A DNA stretch of 62,334 nucleotides, from contig DXXK01000076.1 of NCBI GenBank assembly GCA_019416425.1, forward strand, positions 1 through 62,334, read 5' to 3'. Source of the stretch: Bacteroidales bacterium (GTDB lineage Bacteria; Bacteroidota; Bacteroidia; Bacteroidales; Muribaculaceae). A program made the position numbers and the translations under genes. Below, piece after piece: positions 1 through 7,987 of this stretch (its first letter is position 1; every line of letters begins with the position of its first letter). The notes under the pieces were generated by a model. That model searched no databases and was not told the origin of the DNA. It saw only the letters and a list, made by a program, of their open reading frames with translations.

Positions 1-1
1 G

Positions 2-964
2 GACTACAGCCTGCCCGCGCAGGCCGACGGAGAGCGGGTATATACATTCAGCACTCCCGTGGAAGTGTCTGCCGCGGAGTTCGACGATGCGGATCCCGCC
101 AAAGTAACGCCGGGGACGGCAACTGGAGTGTTCTATCTGCCCGAGAGCAGGAACATGAAGTCCGGAGCCACGGACGACGAGCAGGAATACACCATGTCGG
201 TCAGTATCGACGGCGTGGCCGACCCCTTCGTCTTCGCGCTGCCCAACCTGAAGGCCCTGTTCCGCAACACCAATGTGATCGTGAACATCACGATGACCAA
301 GGACCTGCAATTCATAGTGGAGGTCATACCGTTCACGTCCGTAGAGGTGGCACCGGATTTCGGACTGGTCAGGGATGGCTTCACCGGATACATCGTGGGT
401 CAGGACAGTCAGGGCCGGAAGTGCTGGTATGACGGAAATTATTACGACCCCGCTAAGGCGGTGCCGTTATATCTTGGTCCGAATGGCAACCACGGGAACT
501 TCGTGACCATCAACGGCAAGGAATATCTGCTTGTCTACGCCGATTACGCGCGTACGGCTGCTAATCTTGACCATATTTTCGAGAAGGAAACCCGAAAGAA
601 GCATTGGCTCTATCCTGCAGGAAGAACAGGCTATGAGAATGTAGACTGGGCCTTCTACCTGAATGATCTGCGCCATTACGTATGGCTCAGCGAGGATTAT
701 AATGAATGGGATGTGGGTGAGAAATGGGATTCTAATCTTGGGAAAAATGTTGAGGCCTGGTTCTGGAAGACGGGGACGACATGGTACCGCACGCTGAACG
801 AATGGGACAGATATGATTGGAACAAGGCAATCTGGGATCATGATTCACACGTTTATCCGAGATTCTGGTTTGACGTCCTGGGCAATCGATATCCATGGTC
901 GGAAGGGGATACGAAGGAAAAGAGGGCAGCAACTATTAAAGAATGGGTTAACTATCTTGAATGA
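2..964 (+). CDS. Mfa2/FimB-like fimbrial subunit, 3' part
   Basis: The reading frame is open from base 2, so the gene starts upstream of the window; about 320 residues are visible. The stretch PFVFALPNLKALFRNTNV followed by beta-strands of hydrophobic alternation resembles the C-terminal half of Bacteroidales Mfa2/FimB-type fimbrial anchor subunits, where a loop ending in RN precedes the last strands. After about residue 120 comes a Trp/Tyr/Asp-rich tail of about 190 residues that I do not recognise and that is not part of the usual anchor fold. It stops 20 bases before the next fimbrial gene, so the two are very probably co-transcribed. Assignment to fimbrial assembly rests on the partial similarity plus the neighbour. 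The tail could be a tip or carbohydrate-contact domain, but this is not shown. Confidence 0.6.
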   Translation, partial: DYSLPAQADGERVYTFSTPVEVSAAEFDDADPAKVTPGTATGVFYLPESRNMKSGATDDEQEYTMSVSIDGVADPFVFALPNLKALFRNTNVIVNITMTKDLQFIVEVIPFTSVEVAPDFGLVRDGFTGYIVGQDSQGRKCWYDGNYYDPAKAVPLYLGPNGNHGNFVTINGKEYLLVYADYARTAANLDHIFEKETRKKHWLYPAGRTGYENVDWAFYLNDLRHYVWLSEDYNEWDVGEKWDSNLGKNVEAWFWKTGTTWYRTLNEWDRYDWNKAIWDHDSHVYPRFWFDVLGNRYPWSEGDTKEKRAATIKEWVNYLE

Positions 965-984
965 CATTCTACTCCATAAATTGA

Positions 985-3900
985 ATGAATATGTCACTGT
1001 ATAATAAGCATAAATGTATATTATCGGCAATCATTGCATGCATCGCCATGATTGTCGGTATGACTGCATGCTCCGATGATCTGCTGTACAGGGATGAGGA
1101 AATTCCTGACGCAGAGGTCGAGGTGGAAGGGGAGCTGATCTTCAGGCCCCTTGTCCCGACTGCCGTGCAGACACGCGCCGACGCGCCCGAGGGGGCACGG
1201 TACCGGGGCATCAGGTCGTTGTATGTTTTCTTCTTCAATTCAGACAGGACAATCAACAAGGAATACACCGGGTCGGTGGATTTCACTCCGGCGCCTTCCG
1301 AAGGCTCCACGCATCAGCGTGTGTCGTTCAAAAAGAAGATACAGGCCGGCCGTTACTATGTCTATGCCGTCGCGAATGTGTCCGAGTCACGCCTGAATGC
1401 GTTCAAGAACCAAACGAACGCGGAGGACGTCACCATCGAGAACCTGAAAAAGCTAAAAGTAGACTGGAATCCGAGTAATATTGACGCCAATCTCGAGATG
1501 TTCGGTGTGTTCGAGTCCGGCAGCGGCGGAGACGCTCCCGATAATGAGAGTTTTGAAGCGGATCAGCTTCTTACCGTCACCCCCGCCTCCAACAGCATTC
1601 ATTCCTGGGTGCGCAGAGCTGTCTCGAAAGTCACTGTGGATTTCAATGGAGACAATCTGCTGGATGGCGTCACCGTCTACATAAAGGAGGCGCGTCTTGT
1701 TGATGTCGCGTCGGCCGCGCTGCTCGGTACCGACGGCTCGCACGTCGACGGTACAGACATCACCGTAGCCCAGTCGGACTATACAATCACCTATGGCAAG
1801 GGATCGACCCACACCGGATGGCCCGCAGTGACAAATCAAGGAGCTTTCACCCCGGACAATGTATGGGAGGGGTCGACGCTGGAGTCCTTCCACGATGATG
1901 ACGCTCAGGCGCTTCCCTGCTATGAGAACATGCAGGGCGAGACCGAAGGCAATTCCAAACTCCAGGACAACAATGGGGACGGCATCATCGACTCCGACAC
2001 CAAGGACGGAAAGCCTAACGGCACATTTCTTGAAGTAAAGGGGTATTATGTCGCCAATCGTACCGAATACAAGTCTCAAGGCGACATCACATACCGTTTC
2101 ATGCTCGGCCAGGACGCGCTGAAGAATTTCGACGTGGTCCGCAACCACCATTACAAGATCACCATGAACTTCAAGGGATACGGCAGCGACATCGACTGGC
2201 ATATAGATTATTCCGAGATGTATCTTGACGTGTCCTATCCAAAGGATGTGAATTATCAAGGCAAATTCTTCGAGCCGAATAAGGAATATACCACAAATGG
2301 CGGCCATGAATTTAATGAAGTGAATGTGATCGCCGTAAAAAGTTATCGGACTGGTGAAAGTACAAATTCCTGGATCAATCCGGACAAAATAACCTATTCA
2401 AGTTATACACATGACGACGAGACCGGGACATGGGTGTCTGAAATCACAGGAAGTGTGACACCTCCGGCATGGCTAACCGTCTCCGAAGGTGAAGTGAGCA
2501 AAGACGGCTCTACAAAGCAATATACTTACAAGGCGGCAAAGTCGGTTCCGGTCATTAAAACCATCAACAGCTCGTTCCCGACGGCTCCCTTGCGCTCCAC
2601 GGCTGCCGACGCTTATAACCTGTCCAATGCCAATGGAGGGAACAGCATACAGAATACCGCCAACTGCTATATGGTAGGCGCTCCCGGATGGTACAGTTTC
2701 CCTTTGATATACGGCAATGCCGTAACAGACGGCGATACCCTTAGCGCCTCGTTCAACTCAAAGAACATCAAGAACCATCTTGACAAGAACATCAAATGGG
2801 CGCGGATCAAGGACAACGTAAGTCTGGCCAACGCAAGCGTCAGAATCATATGGCAGGATTTCGATGATTCCGCCCAGCCGTATGAGTTGATCGATCAGGT
2901 GGAATATGTTCCGTCGCTTTTTAATGGAACCGGAGGCATACGTTTCCATATCGGGACCATTAAGGAGGGTAATGCCGTCATAGCCCTGATTGACAAAAAT
3001 GCGTCCGAGGACCCACTGGTCAACATAGACCGTGGCGATATTTATAAAACAAGCGGGAGCACGAAGGCGGTCTGGAGCTGGCATATCTGGGCCACCCGTT
3101 TCGGCACTAAGGATTTCGAGAAGGACATCCGGATCATCAATCATGACGAACAGCCGTACGATGTGATGCCTGTAAATCTGGGATGGTGCTCCGGAGATTA
3201 CAAAAGTGACGGGGAAACGGAGGAGGACCGGGGCATCAAGTACTACAAGCGCCGCAAGTGCGAGATTACATTCAGCTTCGGTGACAGGCAGATTGTGAGG
3301 ACTATCGAGCAGTATCCCCATCTGGATATCCCTCGCGGCAACCATCCTTACTACCAGTGGGGACGCAAGGATCCGTTCGTCGGCGCTAAGGCCGGTTCCT
3401 CGAACAAGGACAGATATGTGTACGACAGCAACGGTACGAGGACTCGTTTCTATAGATGGTCCCAGTATTCTCCACCTCAGCTCTTCCTGGATCCTGAGAT
3501 CGCGGCAGGCAAGGAATCGTTTGTGCCGGCAATACATAACAAGTTTAGAAGGAAAACTAAAGAATGTCTTTATGACCTTGTCCAGAACCCTGACAAATGG
3601 CACAATAGTCCAAAAGATTACAATGAAAAATATGATTTGCCCGTAAACGATCCCTTGCACTCCAACGATCGCTGGAAAAGTGCGAATGAGACCTTCACGG
3701 ACTTATGGTCAAACAACGGCGTAAAAACAGTCTATGACCCCAGTCCCGCCGGATATCAGGTCGCTGACAGGGGTGTTTTCACAGGATTCACCACACAAGG
3801 AAAGACCTTATGGCAAAGGCAGTACTGGTATGACGTACGTGAGGACAACATGGATCTCGAGTACTACTCCCTGAACAATGTCAACAGTCAGGTTATTGAA

Positions 3901-4221
3901 TTCTATACCGATACCAGGAAACTGCAGTCCATATCCTTCCCCATAACCGGTTACCGTGATTATGATCAGGATGCGTTGGTGGTAAGCTACTATAACTTTA
4001 GCGATTATAATGGAATAGGTTACGTGTGGCTGAATACATTCTGCGATAATGACAATTCCTACCATCTGAAATTCCTCCGTGATGATCTGTCTGATTCTGA
4101 TTTGAAGAATAATTGGCAGTACGGCGGCACGGTGGTGGGAGTCCGTGATGATTACTTCTACAACACCGACGGTTTCGGCGTTCGTCCGGTCCGGATTGTC
4201 AGTTCCGGCGGTGTCCGGTAA
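985..4221 (+). CDS. DUF4906-like fimbrial tip lipoprotein
   Basis: The 1078-residue precursor starts with a lipoprotein signal (hydrophobic run, then GMTAC|SDD), so it should be lipidated at Cys29 and exported to the envelope. Residues about 45-140 (GELIFRPLVPT, IRSLYVFFFN, GRYYVYAVANVSE) match the N-terminal Mfa-like beta-sandwich of DUF4906-type Bacteroidales proteins. The C-terminal third contains the YDPSPAGYQVADRGVFTGF and FGVRPVRIV signatures seen in FISUMP-like tip domains. By family knowledge such large subunits cap short fimbriae and mediate adhesion. It follows the anchor-like gene by 20 bases. The start at 985 is preferred because it gives a complete signal peptide; Met3 is equally possible. 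Ligand unknown. Confidence 0.72.
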   Translation: MNMSLYNKHKCILSAIIACIAMIVGMTACSDDLLYRDEEIPDAEVEVEGELIFRPLVPTAVQTRADAPEGARYRGIRSLYVFFFNSDRTINKEYTGSVDFTPAPSEGSTHQRVSFKKKIQAGRYYVYAVANVSESRLNAFKNQTNAEDVTIENLKKLKVDWNPSNIDANLEMFGVFESGSGGDAPDNESFEADQLLTVTPASNSIHSWVRRAVSKVTVDFNGDNLLDGVTVYIKEARLVDVASAALLGTDGSHVDGTDITVAQSDYTITYGKGSTHTGWPAVTNQGAFTPDNVWEGSTLESFHDDDAQALPCYENMQGETEGNSKLQDNNGDGIIDSDTKDGKPNGTFLEVKGYYVANRTEYKSQGDITYRFMLGQDALKNFDVVRNHHYKITMNFKGYGSDIDWHIDYSEMYLDVSYPKDVNYQGKFFEPNKEYTTNGGHEFNEVNVIAVKSYRTGESTNSWINPDKITYSSYTHDDETGTWVSEITGSVTPPAWLTVSEGEVSKDGSTKQYTYKAAKSVPVIKTINSSFPTAPLRSTAADAYNLSNANGGNSIQNTANCYMVGAPGWYSFPLIYGNAVTDGDTLSASFNSKNIKNHLDKNIKWARIKDNVSLANASVRIIWQDFDDSAQPYELIDQVEYVPSLFNGTGGIRFHIGTIKEGNAVIALIDKNASEDPLVNIDRGDIYKTSGSTKAVWSWHIWATRFGTKDFEKDIRIINHDEQPYDVMPVNLGWCSGDYKSDGETEEDRGIKYYKRRKCEITFSFGDRQIVRTIEQYPHLDIPRGNHPYYQWGRKDPFVGAKAGSSNKDRYVYDSNGTRTRFYRWSQYSPPQLFLDPEIAAGKESFVPAIHNKFRRKTKECLYDLVQNPDKWHNSPKDYNEKYDLPVNDPLHSNDRWKSANETFTDLWSNNGVKTVYDPSPAGYQVADRGVFTGFTTQGKTLWQRQYWYDVREDNMDLEYYSLNNVNSQVIEFYTDTRKLQSISFPITGYRDYDQDALVVSYYNFSDYNGIGYVWLNTFCDNDNSYHLKFLRDDLSDSDLKNNWQYGGTVVGVRDDYFYNTDGFGVRPVRIVSSGGVR

Positions 4222-4279
4222 ACGTAAATCGTGATTGGAGTTTGATTACTGTGACATTCCCCGTATGTCAGGGGGTAGG

Positions 4280-4580
4280 GTTCATACTGATGACCTTCGG
4301 GGCGCGCAAAGCCGCAAAACCCTCCGGACGGCTCAGCGGAATCCGCGTCCCGGGTTATCCATAACCCTTAGCGGGCTTAGCGCAGGGCGGCATCCATCAG
4401 ACTGCGGGCAGCACCGACTTCCATCGCAATCTTTTTGAGAACGATGCGGAGCCCTTAGCGGCTTTGCGCGCCACCACACGTGCCTTGCTCCTTCAGCCAT
4501 GGCATCTGCTATTGCTTTATCCCGTCATACTGATGACTTTCGGGGAGCGCGCAAAGCCGCAAAGGGGGTCACGCATGGCC
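4280..4580. repeat. GC-rich palindromic dispersed repeat, copy A
   Basis: This non-coding stretch carries GGCGCGCAAAGCCGC at 4301-4315 and its exact reverse complement at 4458-4472, with a second, slightly altered forward arm ending near 4560. Between the arms lies a CTCCGGACGGCTCAGCGG block and an inverted CCCGGGTTAT/ATAACCC core. Much of the sequence recurs at 5862-6197 and around 60370-60490. It lies in the 469-base gap between the fimbrial tip gene and the broken RhuM gene, where no convincing gene was seen. The behaviour is that of a MITE-like or REP-like intergenic element; no transposase is nearby. Confidence 0.75.
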
Positions 4581-4690
4581 TCGGTGGCTATGGTTTCTCT
4601 GAATCTGTGGTCCAAGGTCTGAAAACCTAAGGTCCTTGGCCCGCGTCCATGCACGTCACGGAGTGACGCTCTACTGCCTATCCCGAAATA

Positions 4691-5569
4691 TTATTGTGTG
4701 TCTCTTTGGAGATTATCGAGGATAACTGACGGAGAAGCTTTCATTTTTGAGAATGCGAACAGTTTCTTGCCGAGATCCTTGATTGATGCGCCGATATGGT
4801 ACAAGGTATCGTCCAATATCAGGAACCGGTCATGTATATTGGGAGTGGTAGCTACCTTGATCGGAGGATACTGCTCATTATGCCGTTTGATGTCCAGACG
4901 GAGATTCTTGTCGATCCGCATGGTGTAGACGATTGCCTTGACACCGGGCTTGCGCTTGTCGAGCAATGTCAGAACCGTCTCGTCGATATAGTTGTCAATC
5001 AGGATCACCTGCTTGTCGGCACGTCTTATCAGATCACAGACAAAAAGATACGCGTCGAATATCTGCCCGTCGAACAGAATCCCCTCGCGAGGGGGTAGCG
5101 AGGTCCTCAGGAAGAAATCTACCTTGCCTGATAGTTCCTTAATCTGTTGGTCGTGATCGGAAAGACGGCGATCGATACGGTCCTCGAGTTGCGTCAACCG
5201 CTGATTGACTGCGTAGCCATGCAACAGATACTCCTTCAGCACCTTGTTGGCCTAGGCTCGAAATTGAACGCCTCGCTTTGATTTGACACGGTACCCAACA
5301 GAGGTAATAACCTCGATATTATAATATTCAACCTGATATGTTTTCCCGTCTCTTGCAGTTGTCGCAAATTTTGCGACAACTGAAAGTCCTTCCAGTTCTT
5401 CTTTCAGCGCATTGTTGATATGTTTGCCGATTGTCTTGACGTCACGGTCAAATAGCAACGCTATCTGATTTCGGTTGAGCCATACGGTCTCATTCTCCAC
5501 TCTGACATCAAGAGTCAGAGTAGTATCAGGCTGATAGATTATGATTTCGTCTCCTTGCGTCTGTTCCAT
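4691..5569 (-). pseudogene. RhuM-family protein with PLD-like C-terminus, interrupted by amber stop
   Basis: Two open segments in the same frame are separated only by a TAG at 5254-5252. The upstream part (EIIIYQPDTTLTLDVRVENE, WLNRNQIALLFDRDVKTIG, YRVKSKRGVQFRA) is the RhuM/ORF6N-type DNA-binding N-terminus. The downstream part continues with ANKVLKEYLLHGYAVNQRL, a coiled coil, then a PLD-like domain with the HDRFLILD motif. Relatives usually read FRxWAxKVLKEY at the junction, so the amber codon sits where a conserved Trp (TGG) is expected: a one-base TGG to TAG change. The start at 5569 (ATG) is chosen over TTG at 5575. RhuM proteins are often called virulence proteins, but their role is unclear. 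A sequencing error or stop read-through are alternatives to a true pseudogene. Confidence 0.8.
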
Positions 5570-5572
5570 GCG

Positions 5573-5580
5573 CAAAGTTA
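5573..5580 (-). promoter_or_regulatory. -7 element TAACTTTG of the RhuM-like gene
   Basis: On the minus strand TAACTTTG fits the Bacteroidota -7 consensus TAnnTTTG. It ends only three bases before the ATG at 5569, so a transcript starting at the normal distance would have almost no leader. No good -33 TTG is visible at 19-20 bases. Confidence 0.5.
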
Positions 5581-5861
5581 ACGATATTTCCCGAATAATC
5601 GATGCCCAAGGCTCATATATTCCACGATAGACTGCAATAGATTGGAGACAACAAGGTATTTTAACCGTGTCGACTCGGCACGGAGTGAGGCGCTACATCT
5701 CAGACAGCCAATGTCTATACGGAACGTTACCCATTTATTCTGCGACCTCGGTCATGCAGCTCCGGAATCTGTTGGCATTACACTCTCCAAATCCTTGAGA
5801 AATTCTTTGATTTTCCCGGCATCGACATCCCGGACGGCTCTTGGCCTGCAGACCAACCGCT

Positions 5862-6200
5862 TCAGCCATGGCATCAGCTATTGCTTTATCCCGTCATGCA
5901 GATGACTTTCGGGGCGCGCAAAGCCGCAAAGGGGGTCTATTGATAAGAGCCGGAGCATCTGCCATCCGGAGTGTCGCCGCTCCCGCCAAGGCCGCGATGG
6001 AATCGAGATTCCCGACGCCAAGGCCGCGAAACCCTCCGGACGGCTCAGCGGAATCCGCGTCCCGGGTTATCCATAACCCGGGACGCGGGCTTGGCGCAGC
6101 CCGGAATCCATCAGACTGCGGGCAGCACCGACTTCCATCGCAATCTTTTGAGAACGATGCGGAGCCCTTTGCGGCTTTGCGCGCCACCACACGTGCGTTT
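5862..6200. repeat. GC-rich palindromic dispersed repeat, copy B
   Basis: The longest copy of the element. The arm GGCGCGCAAAGCCGC is at 5914-5928 and its exact complement at 6171-6185, enclosing about 240 bases. Inside is a perfect inverted repeat GCGTCCCGGGTTA / TAACCCGGGACGC separated by four bases (about 6057-6086), and a duplicated CGCCAAGGCCGCG-like word. The 3' part (CATCAGACTGCGGGCAGCAC through CACCACACGTGC) is nearly identical to copy A. It abuts the stop of the downstream C10 peptidase gene at 6207. Short open frames across it are shadows of the repeat. The rest of the 5576-6206 gap shows nothing else I can name. Confidence 0.78.
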
Positions 6201-6206
6201 CCAAAA

Positions 6207-7982
6207 TCAGATTTTAATTTTCCTGGTCCTGCTTCCATGGCGCATTATGTAGATTCCTGCAGGAAAGGACACCTGTCCGAGATCCGGAAAGTCATCCTCA
6301 CTCTCGATAACACCGACAAATGTTCCGTCAATGCGATAGATCCTGACCGGTTCGACTGCATCTTTTTCACCCTCAACACGGATGTTCTCAACATGTGATG
6401 GAGTGAGGGTCAACGGAAGATACTCGTTATAGTTATGCTCATAATAGAATGCCGAGACCTCATAGCTCTTAGAGGCATCTACTCCGGTCGAGGCAGGGAC
6501 GAGTATGTGCCATTCCGGCGTGGAGTGGTCGTAGACGGTGACATGCTGAAGATAGCTGATGGTTTTTGAACCGTCCTTTAATTCAATTTTCACCGTGTCG
6601 CAGAAATTGTTTGGCGAATCATTGATAAAGTTGAAGCGCAACAGCACACCTTTGCCGACCGTGGCTGGATCTGAAATCGGTTCTATGGGTTCTGCAAGGT
6701 ACAGGTCGGTGGGGAGTGTATGATTATCGGGAACATTGATTGAGAAAGTCTGATCCCTGTTTACCGACAGCCCCATCGTGGCTTTCACAGCCTCATGGAA
6801 AGGCATCCATTCACCCGAAGCAAGGTCCTTGACCACGAATTTCATCTCATATTCCCCCTGTTGAAGGTCCGCAGGCATCACGAACTTACGGTTGACATCA
6901 AGATATCGTCCCGGACCAAGACGGCATGTCCATGTACCCGATGAGCGGTCCGCCGCGGCGATTCCCACTAATTCGTTATCCTTGAAGATGCCGACTGCAT
7001 ATTCCTGGGTGACGCGGTCGCGGTTATATCCGGCAAACGAGAATCCAAGTGTGAACTTATCCCCTTGACCATATATGCGGGACCGCAGTTCGGAATCGTT
7101 TTCCAGCACGACCGGACGGATGACTATCAGCCCGTTGTCGCGATAGTCGCCGCCATGAAGATTGGGCGTGAATGCGGATATCATCATGTTGTTGTCATTG
7201 TAGCACACATCGAGACCTCCGGGGAAGTGTCCTGTTCCGGACCGCTGGTCGAAAACATCGATGTCTACATATTTATTGTTGTCTGCCGAGGCAGTTCCGA
7301 AGTTGGCGTGGACTGTGCGGTCTGATTCCATACCGTCCACTACCCAGAAATGGCCCGACCGGAGCATCCCCTTATAGTAACCTCCACCATAGAATACGGG
7401 ATTGCCTGCCTCAAGTTCATTCTTCAGCATTTCAATCCATTCTTCAGTTGAGAAGAAACGGCGATAATGGAACATGGAATTGGGATTGAAACGGAGATAG
7501 TGATGCAATGCCCACATCATCGATCCGTCGTTGATGGGCGAACTTCCGCCGGGACGATACTGCATCAGCATCGCGGTCCCCACGGTATAGAGATAATCGG
7601 CCACGGCGTGTGCCTGGGCATCAGTGTATTTCCCTTTTACGTATGAGTCGATGATATTGGGGAAATCAAAGGTGTGCCCGGCATAATCAATGGTTACGGG
7701 GGTGTGGATGGTATCGTTTTTTGATACGACATAGGTACTCGTATAACTGTTGGTGCCGAAAGCAGAGTCGAATGCCCGGTAGAAATTGTGGATTTGGGCC
7801 ACGGCCACGGCAGCACAGCCCGGAGGGGTGGTGGCGCCACTATCCGGATCGGCCGGGTTGACCGGACATTCGTCGCGAAAAGGCCTGGTCTGGCCCCATA
7901 CCGATTTCAGCAGAGGCTCGACGGTCAGAGCGAAGGCCGCGAATGGGAAAACGACGAGGAGAAAGCATAATATACGTCGCAT
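6207..7982 (-). CDS. C10 family (streptopain-like) peptidase without propeptide, T9SS cargo
   Basis: A 591-residue protein with a signal peptide (about residues 1-19) leading almost directly into the peptidase domain. The nucleophile motif is PPGCAAVAVAQI (Cys56) and the partner His lies in SGHFWVVDGME (His211). The usual NWGWGG segment is replaced by HANFGTAS. The inhibitory Spi_C10 prodomain found in streptopain and in the neighbouring paralogue is missing. Beta-sandwich domains follow, and the last 70 residues (SFPAGIYIMRHGSRTRKIKI) look like a type A T9SS sorting domain, predicting export to the surface or medium. It lies 5 bases after the paralogue at 7988-11137, so they form one transcript. 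Family is fairly sure; activity without prodomain and the WGW motif is uncertain. Confidence 0.82.
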   Translation of the reverse strand: MRRILCFLLVVFPFAAFALTVEPLLKSVWGQTRPFRDECPVNPADPDSGATTPPGCAAVAVAQIHNFYRAFDSAFGTNSYTSTYVVSKNDTIHTPVTIDYAGHTFDFPNIIDSYVKGKYTDAQAHAVADYLYTVGTAMLMQYRPGGSSPINDGSMMWALHHYLRFNPNSMFHYRRFFSTEEWIEMLKNELEAGNPVFYGGGYYKGMLRSGHFWVVDGMESDRTVHANFGTASADNNKYVDIDVFDQRSGTGHFPGGLDVCYNDNNMMISAFTPNLHGGDYRDNGLIVIRPVVLENDSELRSRIYGQGDKFTLGFSFAGYNRDRVTQEYAVGIFKDNELVGIAAADRSSGTWTCRLGPGRYLDVNRKFVMPADLQQGEYEMKFVVKDLASGEWMPFHEAVKATMGLSVNRDQTFSINVPDNHTLPTDLYLAEPIEPISDPATVGKGVLLRFNFINDSPNNFCDTVKIELKDGSKTISYLQHVTVYDHSTPEWHILVPASTGVDASKSYEVSAFYYEHNYNEYLPLTLTPSHVENIRVEGEKDAVEPVRIYRIDGTFVGVIESEDDFPDLGQVSFPAGIYIMRHGSRTRKIKI

Positions 7983-7987
7983 ATCGG

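Noticed and set aside
5841..6398. Open frames on both strands across the repeat at 5.9-6.2 kb
   Set aside because: They are produced by the palindromic repeat, have repeat-derived peptides and no start context.
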